A DNA stretch of 55,488 nucleotides, taken from positions 1-55,488 of the forward strand of contig JAPLNL010000037.1 in NCBI GenBank assembly GCA_026692905.1, in the 5' to 3' direction. A program made the translations under genes and the position numbers. Each line of letters opens with the position of its first letter. Within the stretch, counting starts at the first letter, position 1. The DNA is from Planctomycetota bacterium (lineage in GTDB: Bacteria; Planctomycetota; Planctomycetia; Pirellulales; Pirellulaceae). Below are positions 1 through 9,900 of the stretch, piece by piece. Below the pieces are notes generated by a model. The model had not been told where the DNA came from. It was given only the letters and a program-made list of their open reading frames with translations, and searched no databases.

Positions 1-60
1 CGGGAGTGCGAGGCTCCTGCCGAGCTTTTTGCGTAAATGGCTCGGCAGGAGCCTCGCCCC
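1..60. repeat. Family A hairpin repeat, first copy
   Basis: Two arms around GAGGCTCCTGCCGAGC and GCTCGGCAGGAGCCTC form a near-perfect hairpin. It is followed directly by a second hairpin of the same family. The position is intergenic, beyond the 3' end of the HD-domain gene. This fits a REP-like palindromic element; it may also act as a transcription terminator. The left part of the element lies outside the window. Confidence 0.7.
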
Positions 61-64
61 ACCC

Positions 65-170
65 CTGTAAACATGTTTCCAAAGAGTTTACCTGAGTCAT
101 TCATTGCTCGGGAGGGTGAGGCTCCTGCCGAACCTTTGCACCGTTGGCTCGGCAGGAGCCTCGCCCTCCC
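65..170. repeat. Family A 106-bp repeat, second copy
   Basis: This 106-bp stretch begins CTGTAAACATG and ends in a hairpin with arms GAGGCTCCTGCCGA and TCGGCAGGAGCCTC. It matches 15722-15827 without gaps, with four substitutions by my alignment. The match covers a non-palindromic 5' part as well as the hairpin, so it is a dispersed element and not a chance terminator. Confidence 0.85.
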
Positions 171-201
171 ATTTACCAAGGCGTTTTATCGACGTTCTTG
201 A

Positions 202-690
202 TTATTCGAGTCCAACCATTCGTTTTCGGTATTCTTCGACGCGGATTGCTTTTGATAAGAATTGGTAAGTCAGCGCGTACTTTTGAATCCGTTTCGCATC
301 GTCTGCTTCGTGACCGGAGCGATATGCGACCCTGCCGATTCGATAGTTGTCTTCTAGATCTGCCATCTTGACTTGAACCGCGATCGGGTCTGAGCTGAGG
401 CTGATAATGTATTCGCAATAGCTCACGTGATCCGGTTTACTGAGCCGTGCAATGGCTTGAATGGCTGGCTCGCTAATTTCATGGCGAGTCAATTCCGCAA
501 CGGTTCCACCAACGTCTTCGATGTAATCGTGGAGAACCGCCGCTTGCTTTGCGATCGGATCACTGACCGCGTGCATGACTCTCAGAACGTGCAAGATATA
601 AGGTTGTCCAGCCTTGTCACGTTGGCCGTGGTGCGATTTAACGGCCAACACGATCGCGCGTTCTAAGGCATCCGATGGATTGATAGTCAT
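202..690 (-). CDS. HD-domain protein, RelA/SpoT-like small alarmone hydrolase
   Basis: The 162-residue protein carries the ppGpp-hydrolase-type HD pattern. A histidine lies in HHGQRDKAGQPY, the HD and ED pairs lie in LHDYIEDVGGT at about residues 53-63, and a KMADLEDN motif follows where SpoT/Mesh1 proteins have KxADxxxN. No synthetase or TGS domain is present, so it is a stand-alone hydrolase of about the length of small alarmone hydrolases. Its ATG overlaps the stop of the methyltransferase-like gene (ATGA at 687-690), showing translational coupling in a three-gene operon. ppGpp or another nucleotide as substrate is an inference; other pyrophosphohydrolase activities are possible. Confidence 0.8.
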   Translation of the reverse strand: MTINPSDALERAIVLAVKSHHGQRDKAGQPYILHVLRVMHAVSDPIAKQAAVLHDYIEDVGGTVAELTRHEISEPAIQAIARLSKPDHVSYCEYIISLSSDPIAVQVKMADLEDNYRIGRVAYRSGHEADDAKRIQKYALTYQFLSKAIRVEEYRKRMVGLE

Positions 691-1277
691 GAAATTTCCT
701 TACGATAAAAATGAAAGCGATGTCGGTTCTTGGTGTCGGATTCGTGAATCGATGTGTTGATTGGCGGGAATACGTAGGGAGCAAATGCATTGAGCCCCGT
801 TAGTTCTTCGAATCGGTATGGTGCCGTCTCTGGTGTGTCATTCCAACCGAACACAAACAAGGCATGATCGCGAAGCGATTGATGGATAGCCGCAAGTGTC
901 TTGTTGATAGCCTCGAGTTCGTTTAAACCGAAGCCATAGACGCCGTTGAATACCACCGCGTCCAATGTGTTGGGTTGGAAGTGGTTGGCTATGTTTTCGC
1001 AACTATCGATAATATGGTTCGCAGCTCCATATTCCGCTTCATCAGGATGAATCTCCATCGTGACGAAATCGCGACCATGGAAAAGTTGGGGATAGTGAAG
1101 CGTGTACCAAGCGCACCCTACGAAAAGAATGTGCTGGTATTGGGGCGTACGCAAAATTTCGGGAAAGACAACCTGTTCAAGTAGTTTCCGATCGGGGCGA
1201 GTTTTTCGGACGTCGATTCCAAATCGAATCAAGTTTCGATGCAAACCGATCCGCAGTCGCTTTATCAAGCTACCCAT
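687..1277 (-). CDS. Methyltransferase-like protein
   Basis: I place the start at ATG 1277 (protein begins MGSLIKRLRIG), which overlaps the last bases of the upstream reductase gene by 8 nt. The open frame continues to 1487, but that part only shadows the reductase gene. The 196-residue protein has a Rossmann methyltransferase pattern: ILFVGCAWYTLHY (motif I-like, without the usual GxGxG), an acidic end of strand 2 in VTMEIHPDEAEYGA, and LDAVVFNGVYGFGL (motif IV-like). Class I SAM-dependent methyltransferase is the best guess. The poor glycine motif means cofactor binding is uncertain. It is the middle gene of the operon. Confidence 0.65.
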   Translation of the reverse strand: MGSLIKRLRIGLHRNLIRFGIDVRKTRPDRKLLEQVVFPEILRTPQYQHILFVGCAWYTLHYPQLFHGRDFVTMEIHPDEAEYGAANHIIDSCENIANHFQPNTLDAVVFNGVYGFGLNELEAINKTLAAIHQSLRDHALFVFGWNDTPETAPYRFEELTGLNAFAPYVFPPINTSIHESDTKNRHRFHFYRKEIS

Positions 1278-2262
1278 GGACCGGTACCTTGAGAAGATTG
1301 TTTTCACGCAGCCATGCAACTGCATCCCGAATGGAATCGATGGCTGGCCGCGGCTTATAACCAAGTTCGGTGATCGCTCGCTGGCTGCTGAACCACTGAA
1401 TCTGAGACGAGATGCGAATGGCAGCGGAGTTGATATCCAGTTCTTGCTTGGTAAACCGGCTGATGACATCACCAATCGTTCCGGCAAGTATTCTCCCTGG
1501 AGATCGCATGTAGGTCAGAGGTCCTTTTTTGCCGAGGGCTTCGCAAATCCGACGCCAAAGGTCTAGGTACATCATATTTTCACCGCCGAGAATGTAATGA
1601 CGACCTGATACCCCTCGGTCGATAGCGTTGAGAATTGCTTCGGCGACGTCGCGAGGGTCGCAAACGGTGCATCCACCGGAGGGGGAAACGGGCGCGAAGC
1701 CTTGCAGAGCTTGGAGCATGCGACCGCTACTGGGCTTCCAGTCCCAGGGGCCGACCATAAAACCTGGGTGTACGATGACGACATCTTGCCCAGCCGCAGC
1801 CGCTGCCACCGCCAAGCGTTCGGCAGCCATTTTGGTAACGACGTAGTTGCACAAAATTTGGCCGCCGCCTTTGGTTTCTTCGTCGACAATCAAGTCCCTG
1901 GTCCCAACCGGTAGAGTGTTCACCGTGGAGACATGAATGAACTTGATCCCTCGTTTCCCGGCCTCCTCCAGGAGATATTGGGTGCCATCGCGGTTCACCT
2001 GCATTCCCTGTTCAACAAATTTCCAACCGATGTGAATGCTGGCGGCGCAATGAATCACGACGTCAAATTGGTTTTCAAATACTGTCGCCAATCTCCTTCG
2101 GTCAACGAGATTGACCGGGAAAACTTCAATATCCATTCCTCTAAACGCCCGGTTAGCCCCATCTGACCTAGAGATGCTAGCGATGCTCAAACCTCTATCT
2201 TGCGCAAGACGAGCGATGTTGTTACCCAACAGGCCATTTGCGCCCGTGATTAAAATTCGCAC
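1270..2262 (-). CDS. NAD-dependent epimerase/dehydratase family reductase (extended SDR)
   Basis: This is an extended short-chain dehydrogenase of about 330 residues. The N-terminal RILITGANGLLGNNIA holds the TGxxGxxG cofactor motif, HCAAS is the usual strand-4 segment, and YVVTK is the YxxxK catalytic pair. It resembles dihydroflavonol-4-reductase-like and 3-beta-HSD-like enzymes; the substrate is unknown. Two in-frame GTG codons can start it: 2271 and 2262. A strong AGGAGG at about 2274-2279 lies only 1 nt before the first but about 10 nt before the second, so I prefer 2262. It is the promoter-proximal gene of the three-gene minus-strand operon. Confidence 0.8.
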   Translation of the reverse strand: MRILITGANGLLGNNIARLAQDRGLSIASISRSDGANRAFRGMDIEVFPVNLVDRRRLATVFENQFDVVIHCAASIHIGWKFVEQGMQVNRDGTQYLLEEAGKRGIKFIHVSTVNTLPVGTRDLIVDEETKGGGQILCNYVVTKMAAERLAVAAAAAGQDVVIVHPGFMVGPWDWKPSSGRMLQALQGFAPVSPSGGCTVCDPRDVAEAILNAIDRGVSGRHYILGGENMMYLDLWRRICEALGKKGPLTYMRSPGRILAGTIGDVISRFTKQELDINSAAIRISSQIQWFSSQRAITELGYKPRPAIDSIRDAVAWLRENNLLKVPVHG

Positions 2263-2343
2263 GCTTTTCACTCCTCCTTGTAGAAAACGTTAACAATCCA
2301 TCCACCAAGTGGGGGTAGGGCTGCCTGCTATGGATGCTTGGTT

Positions 2344-2349
2344 TATAAT
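2344..2349 (+). promoter_or_regulatory. Candidate -10 box before the ABC transporter operon
   Basis: A perfect TATAAT lies in the 128-bp spacer between the divergent reductase and ABC transporter genes, 41 bp before the ATPase start. No good -35 hexamer is visible at the right spacing, so this is only a candidate. Confidence 0.35.
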
Positions 2350-2390
2350 CCAGCCCTCTCGTCCCAAGATCATTTTATCGAAAATCCCTA

Positions 2391-3182
2391 ATGCCGATTA
2401 TTACGACTCGCAAACTATTCAAGCAGTTCGGTACCGGCGACGTGGCCATCGAAGTCTTGCGTGGGGTGGATCTAACCATTGAAAGCGGCGAATTCGTTGC
2501 GGTAATGGGGCCATCAGGCTCTGGCAAAAGTACTCTCATGAGTATCATCGGGGGAATTGAACCCCCTACAAGTGGTCAGGTGATTTTGGATGGGGTAGAC
2601 ATTGCCAATCTGAGCGATGACCAACGTACCATCCTTAGACGGCAAAAAATTGGGTTTGTTTTCCAAGCCTTCAATCTGATTCCGACCTTAACAGCAGTCG
2701 AAAACGTCGCCCTCCCGCTCGAATTAGATGGGATCGATCGAAAAACCGCCAAAAAACGAGCACTGGAAGCTTTGGAGCGAGTCGAACTGCTTCACCGAGC
2801 CGATCACATTCCAGCCAAGCTTTCCGGAGGCGAACAGCAACGGGTTGCCGTGGCTCGCGCGATTGCGATTAAGCCGGCGATCTTATTGGCCGATGAGCCA
2901 ACTGGAAATTTGGACTCGCGGCAAAGTGGTCGTGTGACTCAACTCCTTCGCGATCTCGCTTCGGAATCGAAGCAGACCATCATCATGGTGACGCACGACG
3001 CCAACGTTGCTAAATCGGCCTTTCGACTGCTGATGTTTCGAGATGGAAACATTGAGCGAGACATTCCTCAAGCCGAATTTGAAACGAATTCGCAAGCATT
3101 CAATATGGGTTCAGGAACGTTTCCCAAAATCGATACGCCCCTTGCAAGCGATTCCGCGATTCTCTCGGAGGGGAATCGCTAA
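2391..3182 (+). CDS. ABC transporter ATP-binding protein, MacB/LolD type
   Basis: The 263-residue ATPase has Walker [10 protein letters not shown] (about residues 40-48), a Q-loop in FQAFN, signature [14 protein letters not shown], Walker [14 protein letters not shown] and the switch histidine in VTHD. The family (MacB, LolD, FtsE-like) works with FtsX-type permeases and usually powers mechanotransmission, such as lipoprotein release or export of toxins and peptides, rather than classical import. Its TAA stop shares one base with the permease ATG (TAATG at 3180-3184), so the two are co-translated. The roughly 40-residue C-terminal extension after the ATPase core is of unknown role. Confidence 0.92.
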   Translation: MPIITTRKLFKQFGTGDVAIEVLRGVDLTIESGEFVAVMGPSGSGKSTLMSIIGGIEPPTSGQVILDGVDIANLSDDQRTILRRQKIGFVFQAFNLIPTLTAVENVALPLELDGIDRKTAKKRALEALERVELLHRADHIPAKLSGGEQQRVAVARAIAIKPAILLADEPTGNLDSRQSGRVTQLLRDLASESKQTIIMVTHDANVAKSAFRLLMFRDGNIERDIPQAEFETNSQAFNMGSGTFPKIDTPLASDSAILSEGNR

Positions 3183-5764
3183 TGCCACTTCGAAGACTCT
3201 CGATTCGGGAAATCCGAAGTAGGCCGGCGCGCAGTTTTCTGACGTTGCTAAGCATTGTTGGAGGAGTTGCTGCAATTGTGGCAACCTACTTGGCCTCTGA
3301 ATCCGCACAGCTTGCTCAAATCGCTTTGGTGCGCGCGGTGTCTGGAAATGCTGCGTTGGAAATCGAAGGGGCGGGTGGAGCGTCCTTTGATGGCAAGCCA
3401 CTTGAACCAATAGCGAAATTGTCGGGTGTTGCGGTCGCTTCGCCTGTTCTGCGACGCTATTCCAATATGACATTAGGGGCTGAACCTGAGCCAGATCCCA
3501 ACAAAGCGCCAGTAGGCTCTGAGTCCGAGATCAAAAAACCTGTTCGATACCGAGTTCAGTTACTGGGAGTTGTGCCGGAATTAGATCAACAAGTTCGAGG
3601 CTACAAATTGGTTTCGGGAGAGAATCTGGACCATTCTGATTCGGATTCAAACGCAGTGCTGATGGATGAGGGGTTCGCTCGCTCAGCGCACGTCACGCTT
3701 GGAAGCGAAGTGCGCTTTTTGACACGAAGTTACGTTCAGACAGGAAAGGTGGTCGGACTAATCAAGCCGAGCAATGCGAGTGCGGGGATCCAATCCGGCT
3801 TGATCGTCGCTCACCTTGCAACAGTACAGCGTTGGTCTCGCGCAAATGGCAAGCTGGATGCCATCCAAATTGTCCTCGATAAGAATGCCAATTTGGAGAA
3901 AATGACGGAGACCATCAGAGAGATGCTGTCCGAAGAATTGCGAGTTGCGCAGCCTCAATTGCGTAGCCAGGTAACCAAGGAAAGTCTTGCTGGTCCGCAG
4001 TTAGGATTGCTTGTTGCCATGGTCTTTGTTTTGATCCTTTCCGTCTTGATCATCTACAACACGTTTCAGATGAATGTTGGTGAGAGGCGTAGGACCATCG
4101 GCATACTGCGAGCAATGGGCACCACTCGCAGGCAGGTGCTGTTGATGATCGTTCGCGAGGGGATGTGGCTCGGAGTGGTCGGGACATTATTGGGCTGCAT
4201 CATTGGCCCTTTTGGTGCGACCGCATTCCGGATGTCGTACGCCAAGTTCTTGCAGATCGAAATCCCTGCAAGTCCATTTTCCATTTGGCCTTATTTGCTC
4301 GCGGGCACCTGCGGAGTTACTGTTTCGCTCGTTGGTGCCTTTCTTCCTGCTCTATTTGCCTCTCGGCTGTCTCCGTCGGAAGCGATGCGTGTGGTTGCAA
4401 AAGGTGAGTTTGCTACCAATCGAACGATTTTCCTGCAATTGGGCAGCCTGCTACTCTTGGTCGGATTGTCAATTCAAACTCTAGCCTTGATCGGCGTAAT
4501 TCACATCAAGCATTCGGTTCCAGCCCTGATTCCCCTGACTTTCGGTGCAATCTTTCTGATACCCGCTGTGATTGGTGATTTGACACTTTTCGTGGAAAGA
4601 CTCTTCCGCTTCTTCTTTAAAACCGAGGGCATGCTTGCTCGTCGTCAAATCCTGCGACATCGTGGACGTTCTTCGCTTACCATCGGCATCATCTTTATCG
4701 CCATGGGAGGTGGGCTGGGATTGGCGAGCACGATTTTGGACAACGTTCGGAACATCGAGGGTTGGTACTCGCGTGCCGTGAAGGGCGACTTCTTTATTCG
4801 GGCTGCGATGCCGGATATGAATAGCGGTCAGGCTGCCGACATGCCAGACGGATTGACAGAGAAAGTGGCAGCCATGCAAGGAGTGGAGCTCGTTGACTCG
4901 CTTCGTTTTGTGCGTGCACGCAGCGATGAAAACTCAGTGGTCGTTGTGGTTCGCAAGTTTAATTCGAAATCGCAAGAGTACTTCGACCTCATTGAGGGAC
5001 ATGAAATTGAAGTGATGGCAGGAATCCATCGTGGCGAAGTGGTTCTGGGATCTGTCCTCTCACAACGCCTGAATATCCATGTTGGTGACACGTTGCCTCT
5101 CGAAACCAAGGAAGGGGCTACTACGCTTCGTGTGGTTGGTGTCACGAACGAGTATATTGCCGGAGGTTTAACGATCTACCTCGAGGCTTCGATCGCGAAA
5201 AAGCTTTTGGATGTTGATGGTACCGATGTAATCGTTATTAAAGCAAAAATAAAAGAACAGGCTGTCGTCGAACAACAACTTCACAAGTTGTGTGATGAGA
5301 CCGGCATGATGTTTCAATCCAACCTCGACCTGCTCGGTTTCGTAAGAGAAACCACCAATGGAATGGTAGGAGGACTGTGGGTCGTTTTGGCTATCGGATC
5401 CGTTGTTGCTGCATTTGGATTGATCAATACTTTAGCCATGAATATTTTGGAGCAAACTCGCGAAATCGGAATGCTGCGAGTCGTAGCGATGACTCGACGA
5501 CAAGTCCGAAAAATGATTTTAGCTCAAGCGTTCTTTATGGGAGTGATTGGCGTAGTCCCAGGCGTATTGATCGGCTTGTGGATTGCGCTCATCCTCAACC
5601 TGTCAACTCAGCAGGCTACCGGTCGAGCTATCGAATTCGGGCTCTATCCCTGGTTGATCGTGTGTTCACCATTGCTCGAATTGCTCGTCGTCGTTGTCGC
5701 TGCATTGATCCCCGCCGAGCGGGCTGCTCGCGTCAACATCTCAAGTGCCTTGCAGTACGAGTGA
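3182..5764 (+). CDS. ABC transporter permease with two FtsX domains
   Basis: The 860-residue membrane protein is built as two MacB-PCD/FtsX halves. An N-terminal helix (about residues 17-38) is followed by a periplasmic domain, then a three-helix FtsX domain (about 275-405) ending in the typical PSEAMR segment. A central hydrophobic pair follows at about 415-470. The second half has its own leading helix near 495-515, another periplasmic domain and a second FtsX domain (about 735-855). This duplicated layout is that of LolCE-like or YbbP-like permeases encoded as one chain. It forms an operon with the preceding ATPase. The transported or remodelled substrate cannot be told. Confidence 0.9.
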   Translation: MPLRRLSIREIRSRPARSFLTLLSIVGGVAAIVATYLASESAQLAQIALVRAVSGNAALEIEGAGGASFDGKPLEPIAKLSGVAVASPVLRRYSNMTLGAEPEPDPNKAPVGSESEIKKPVRYRVQLLGVVPELDQQVRGYKLVSGENLDHSDSDSNAVLMDEGFARSAHVTLGSEVRFLTRSYVQTGKVVGLIKPSNASAGIQSGLIVAHLATVQRWSRANGKLDAIQIVLDKNANLEKMTETIREMLSEELRVAQPQLRSQVTKESLAGPQLGLLVAMVFVLILSVLIIYNTFQMNVGERRRTIGILRAMGTTRRQVLLMIVREGMWLGVVGTLLGCIIGPFGATAFRMSYAKFLQIEIPASPFSIWPYLLAGTCGVTVSLVGAFLPALFASRLSPSEAMRVVAKGEFATNRTIFLQLGSLLLLVGLSIQTLALIGVIHIKHSVPALIPLTFGAIFLIPAVIGDLTLFVERLFRFFFKTEGMLARRQILRHRGRSSLTIGIIFIAMGGGLGLASTILDNVRNIEGWYSRAVKGDFFIRAAMPDMNSGQAADMPDGLTEKVAAMQGVELVDSLRFVRARSDENSVVVVVRKFNSKSQEYFDLIEGHEIEVMAGIHRGEVVLGSVLSQRLNIHVGDTLPLETKEGATTLRVVGVTNEYIAGGLTIYLEASIAKKLLDVDGTDVIVIKAKIKEQAVVEQQLHKLCDETGMMFQSNLDLLGFVRETTNGMVGGLWVVLAIGSVVAAFGLINTLAMNILEQTREIGMLRVVAMTRRQVRKMILAQAFFMGVIGVVPGVLIGLWIALILNLSTQQATGRAIEFGLYPWLIVCSPLLELLVVVVAALIPAERAARVNISSALQYE

Positions 5765-5888
5765 TCCAGCAAAGTAGCAGGCAAGCTCCGTCGTGCCGTC
5801 CGCCGAAGTGAATTGACAATAATTCCTGGTGAACGGCAAATGGAATGCACTTCGGCATGAGTCTGCAATTGAAACAAACCTTTAGCCG

Positions 5889-5954
5889 TTGGGCGCTAGC
5901 CCCGGTTTTCCACTCGACATTCGTCGAGAACCGGGGCTAGCTTCCACGCCCAAT
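5889..5954. repeat. Family D inverted repeat
   Basis: Long nested inverted repeat. The outer arms are TTGGGCG and CGCCCAA, the inner arms GCTAGCCCCGGTTTTC and GAGAACCGGGGCTAGC. It lies between two genes that end towards each other (the permease on plus, pyrK-like on minus). It may terminate transcription from both sides or be a dispersed REP-like element. I see no second copy in this window. Confidence 0.7.
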
Positions 5955-6020
5955 GCTTTGAAGAATGCGCAGGACCGGATTCGTGGTGTGTTTTTGCCTG
6001 CCGCCCGCCATAGCGAGAAT

Positions 6021-6920
6021 CTACCAAACGATTTGTTCCGAATCGAAAACAGGCCCTTCGATGCAGGTGCGTTGGTAGTCCCACTCGCCATCTGCTTGCT
6101 TGATTTTGGCGACGCAGGTAAAGCAAATGCCGATGCCACATGCCATCGGTGTTTCCAATGACAGTTCGCATGGAATGGAATGTTCCAACGCGATCTTGCT
6201 GACCGCTTCCATCATGGGCTCAGGCCCGCAGCAAGCGATGCGAACAGACAATCCAGAGCTCATGTTATGGTCCGATTTTTCTGTATCCAAAAGCGATCGC
6301 AGCAGATCCGTGACACGGCCATGATGGCCTTGCGAACCATCATCGGTGGCGATTCGCACTTCTGTGCATGTCTTCTCGAAGTCAGGAACACCTGCCAAAT
6401 ACTCTTTCGTTCTTGCTCCGTAGCAAAGCGTTACCTTCTTGGCATAACCGTTCGGTTTGACTGGAGAACCGTAGGTCGACTTGCCCAATGCCGCGGAAGC
6501 CAAAGTCAACATCGGGGTTTGTCCAACTCCGCCGGCGACTAAGATGAGGTGGTCCGTTGGTTTGGTCGAAAAACCGTTTCCTAGCGGCCCCCAAAGCTCG
6601 ACTTGGTCGCCAGCCACGCATTTCGACAAGGCTTGAGTGAATTTTCCTTTGACGGTGTAGACCACGCTGACTGCCTCGGGCTGCCCGTTCTGGTCCAAAT
6701 GCCGATCGTACATGGCGAGCGCACGTCCGATCAACGGATCGGTGCGCCCCGCGATACGTATCATGAAAAATTGGCCCGGTACTGTTTTGCGTGCCAGTTC
6801 GGGTGCCTCGACCGTCAGCTGCCAAGTGTCCTTGGCAATGCGATTATGCCTAGCGATTCGAGTCGACAGAAAATCAAATGTGGACTCACAGCCTGGGGCG
6901 TTGGATAGAACTGTGCTCAT
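6021..6920 (-). CDS. pyrK: Dihydroorotate dehydrogenase electron transfer subunit-like ferredoxin reductase
   Basis: The 299-residue protein has the PyrK layout: an N-terminal FAD domain with the PLIGRALAMYD flavin-binding stretch, a central NAD domain starting ILVAGGVGQTPML, and a C-terminal [2Fe-2S] domain with cysteines in CGIGICFTC and a fourth in QRTC. PyrK passes electrons from dihydroorotate dehydrogenase to NAD. Here no pyrD is adjacent. Instead the gene follows the cytochrome c assembly gene by 2 nt, so it is the last gene of that operon. A related sulfide dehydrogenase or NADH-ferredoxin reductase role is possible. Confidence 0.85.
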   Translation of the reverse strand: MSTVLSNAPGCESTFDFLSTRIARHNRIAKDTWQLTVEAPELARKTVPGQFFMIRIAGRTDPLIGRALAMYDRHLDQNGQPEAVSVVYTVKGKFTQALSKCVAGDQVELWGPLGNGFSTKPTDHLILVAGGVGQTPMLTLASAALGKSTYGSPVKPNGYAKKVTLCYGARTKEYLAGVPDFEKTCTEVRIATDDGSQGHHGRVTDLLRSLLDTEKSDHNMSSGLSVRIACCGPEPMMEAVSKIALEHSIPCELSLETPMACGIGICFTCVAKIKQADGEWDYQRTCIEGPVFDSEQIVW

Positions 6921-6922
6921 AT

Positions 6923-9900
6923 TTATTCGAGATCAACCTGGGGTCTGTTCCCGCGGAAAAAGACCAAACCAATCCCAACAAGGATGACGATGGCTTGGCT
7001 CAACGCGAAGAAAGCCAAGTAGTAAAACGTGGTGGCATTGAATCCGTACGAATGGAGGCCCACTCCGAGCAGATTGGTCCCGAACATGGACCAAGCGGTG
7101 ATAATGTTTCCGAAGATGGCCAAGATGCCGAAGCCGAGCGCTTTGACCATCTTGTCCCACTTGGCATGCAGTAGGAGCGCGTTCCAAAGAACGATCATCA
7201 TGGCCCCGTTTTCCTTGGGATCCCAGCCCCAGAATCGGCCCCAACTGTCGTCGCCCCAAAGACCGCCAAGAACGGTACCAACGAAACTAAAGAACAGACC
7301 AAAGCAAACAACGCCATAGCATATGCGGTAGAGCGTCGGGATAACTTCGACTCCCAGTGCAAACTCCCAACGGTCGCCAGACTTGGGTGCTACTGCAGCC
7401 AGGAAGGACGAACGATTCAGGTTTGGTTTTGGAGCGATACGTTCAAGCAAAGTAAAGATGACAATACCTATCCCAAGGAGACCGGCAGCAAACGTAGCGC
7501 TATACCCGAGTGACACGCTAACCACATGCGTCGAAAGCCAAAACTGGGTATCAAGAACCGCTTCGAGAACCGGCATGGAATCGCCGACATTCAGAACGTG
7601 AGCAACTTGAAGTGTTAGGTATCCGGCAACCGAAGCCACTAAGACGGAAATAGAAACGGGGAAGAGCAATTCGGTGACGGTACAGAATAAAACGATTGCC
7701 CAGCCGATGAACACCGCCGCAGAATAGAGCGTTGCCACCGGAGGTCTTTCGGAAATGTAGATTCGGCATACGATCGCTGTGGTATGAACGAGCAGCGTAA
7801 TCACGCACAGCGAAAAGGCAGTTCGTCGCAGCGAGTCTCGGGCAACGATGAAACTAGCAAATGCTAGAACTCCGCAGATCACATAGAGTGTTTTGGAGAT
7901 AGCGATTGGGGAGAAGTTCTCGTACCAAGCTTCAAATGGAACCTTACCGACGCGAATCGTTGAACCAAATTCCTTGATCACGCTAGCTTTGAAATCTGCG
8001 GTTTTCTCATTGATCGTCGATGGTTTTTTCTCATCCGCCGAAACACTCTCCATGAGCGCCATAAGACTCAGTACCGATTCGGTTTTGGATTCTACTCCGG
8101 CGGTTTTGTTCTTGACTGTTTCAAAAAGTGCAGGACCGAAAGCGTCCCACTTTGCTGGCGGTGCTTTTTCTCCGCTTTGGGGAGCATTGCTGACCAGCGG
8201 TGGAAGAATCGCAATGGGGCCGCGAGACCGAATGCGTTCCACCTCCGGTTGCAGACTTCGAAGAGCGGCAATAACTTGAGATGAATCGCCGAAATTGCGA
8301 GGCGTTATTGGGGTGTAGGCTGCGAACAAATTATCCAATGTCGAAACTTTGTCGACCGCCTCAGCGAGTTTCGATTGCTCAAAGCTCCAGTCTTCTCTTT
8401 TGGTTTTGAAAAGACTTTCTAACTGGTCCGGAATCTTAGATAACCCTTCTCGAATTTGGTTGTAGGAATAGCGATTGGAAGTGTGTCGCTGGAGCCCAAG
8501 TGCATTGGTCGTTTCCACCGCATCGATTCGAATGAGGGGACTATCCAGAACCCATTCTTCTCGTGCAAAAACCGACAGGATCCACTGAGCGGCTCCAATT
8601 TTTGCGCCGGTCTTGAAGTCAGGTTCGTAGGTATGGCCATCTTTGCTCAAGGCAAACTTTTTATTCGACAGAACCTCGAGCACCTCGCCAGCAGCAGAAG
8701 CAAGAGGTTTGATTCGGCCACCGTATTGAACCGGGATTTCACCGATGGCATACCAGTTGATTTGCTCTGCGGAGACTTTCGGAATGCTCGCGCTTCGCGC
8801 GATCCATAAACCAATCAGACTGCAGGCGACAATCGGCAAAACGATTGCGGTAATGTCCCTTTTGCCAAGTCCAGCTAAGCCCTTGTTCGGCATTAACTTG
8901 GCCGACAACTCACCCGTGGCCAATCTCAAACGATCGTAGCGAGAGGCGAAACGGGCAAAGGTTCCTCCAAAGTGAACTAACATCCCAAGTCCGCACAGAA
9001 CGCAAGCCACATAGGGGATCAACCAGCCTGCATTGGTTACCACTTGGAGTGTCGTTTGCTCGACACCATATGGGTTCATGCTGCCGTTCATATAGCCCGA
9101 CTGATAAAAAGTCTCTCCGCGAAACCGCATTGGATTGTTCATCCAAATCCGCCCTTGTTGTAGGGTGTCTCCCTGCGAATCCTTGATCTTTACGTAGGAG
9201 GAATAGTCTTTTGGTTTGGATGTACCGGTGTATTCCTCCATGACGACATCGTCCAAGATGATCGAATAGGGTTTGTAGTTCCTGCGAAATCGCAGACCGA
9301 AATCCCAAGTCTTGCCAGCCGCCTCCGCTTGCTCATATTCCGACTTGTACATAATGGCATCGTCGTTAAAGAGTTGGCTTACAGCGAACTTTCCGATGAC
9401 CCGTTTGTCCTCTTTGTTGCGAAGGGTAACATAAGCCGTCGCGTAATTGGTCTGACTCTTGGCTCCGCCAGACTTGGGAAGTTCTTTGAATTCGAACTCG
9501 CGAATGCCAACCCCCATGACTTCGTAGTCTTCGTCTGAAGAATCTGGCAACCGTTTGCGTTCTTCGCGAGTCGAGTTGGTCATCCAACGATCGACTCGAA
9601 TCTCAAAAGGGATTTTTTCGGCCGTAATGAATTTTTTGTTGGCCAAGGATTGCTGGAGCATCGGATGTTCAAATGCGACGACATGGTTCTTGTCCTGGTC
9701 GCTCTTGTCCACGAATGCCAATTCAACCGTATCCAACTCGTACGCCACTTGCGTTTTTTGGCCTTCGAAAATTGCGACACGTTCTTCGTGCTGTGCATCG
9801 CCGAAAATGAATTGACCCAACATGAGAAGTCCGACTCCCAAGTGAATCAGAACATTGCCGCCTCGATTACCAAACAACAGCAGTAAACCGACCAAGAGCA

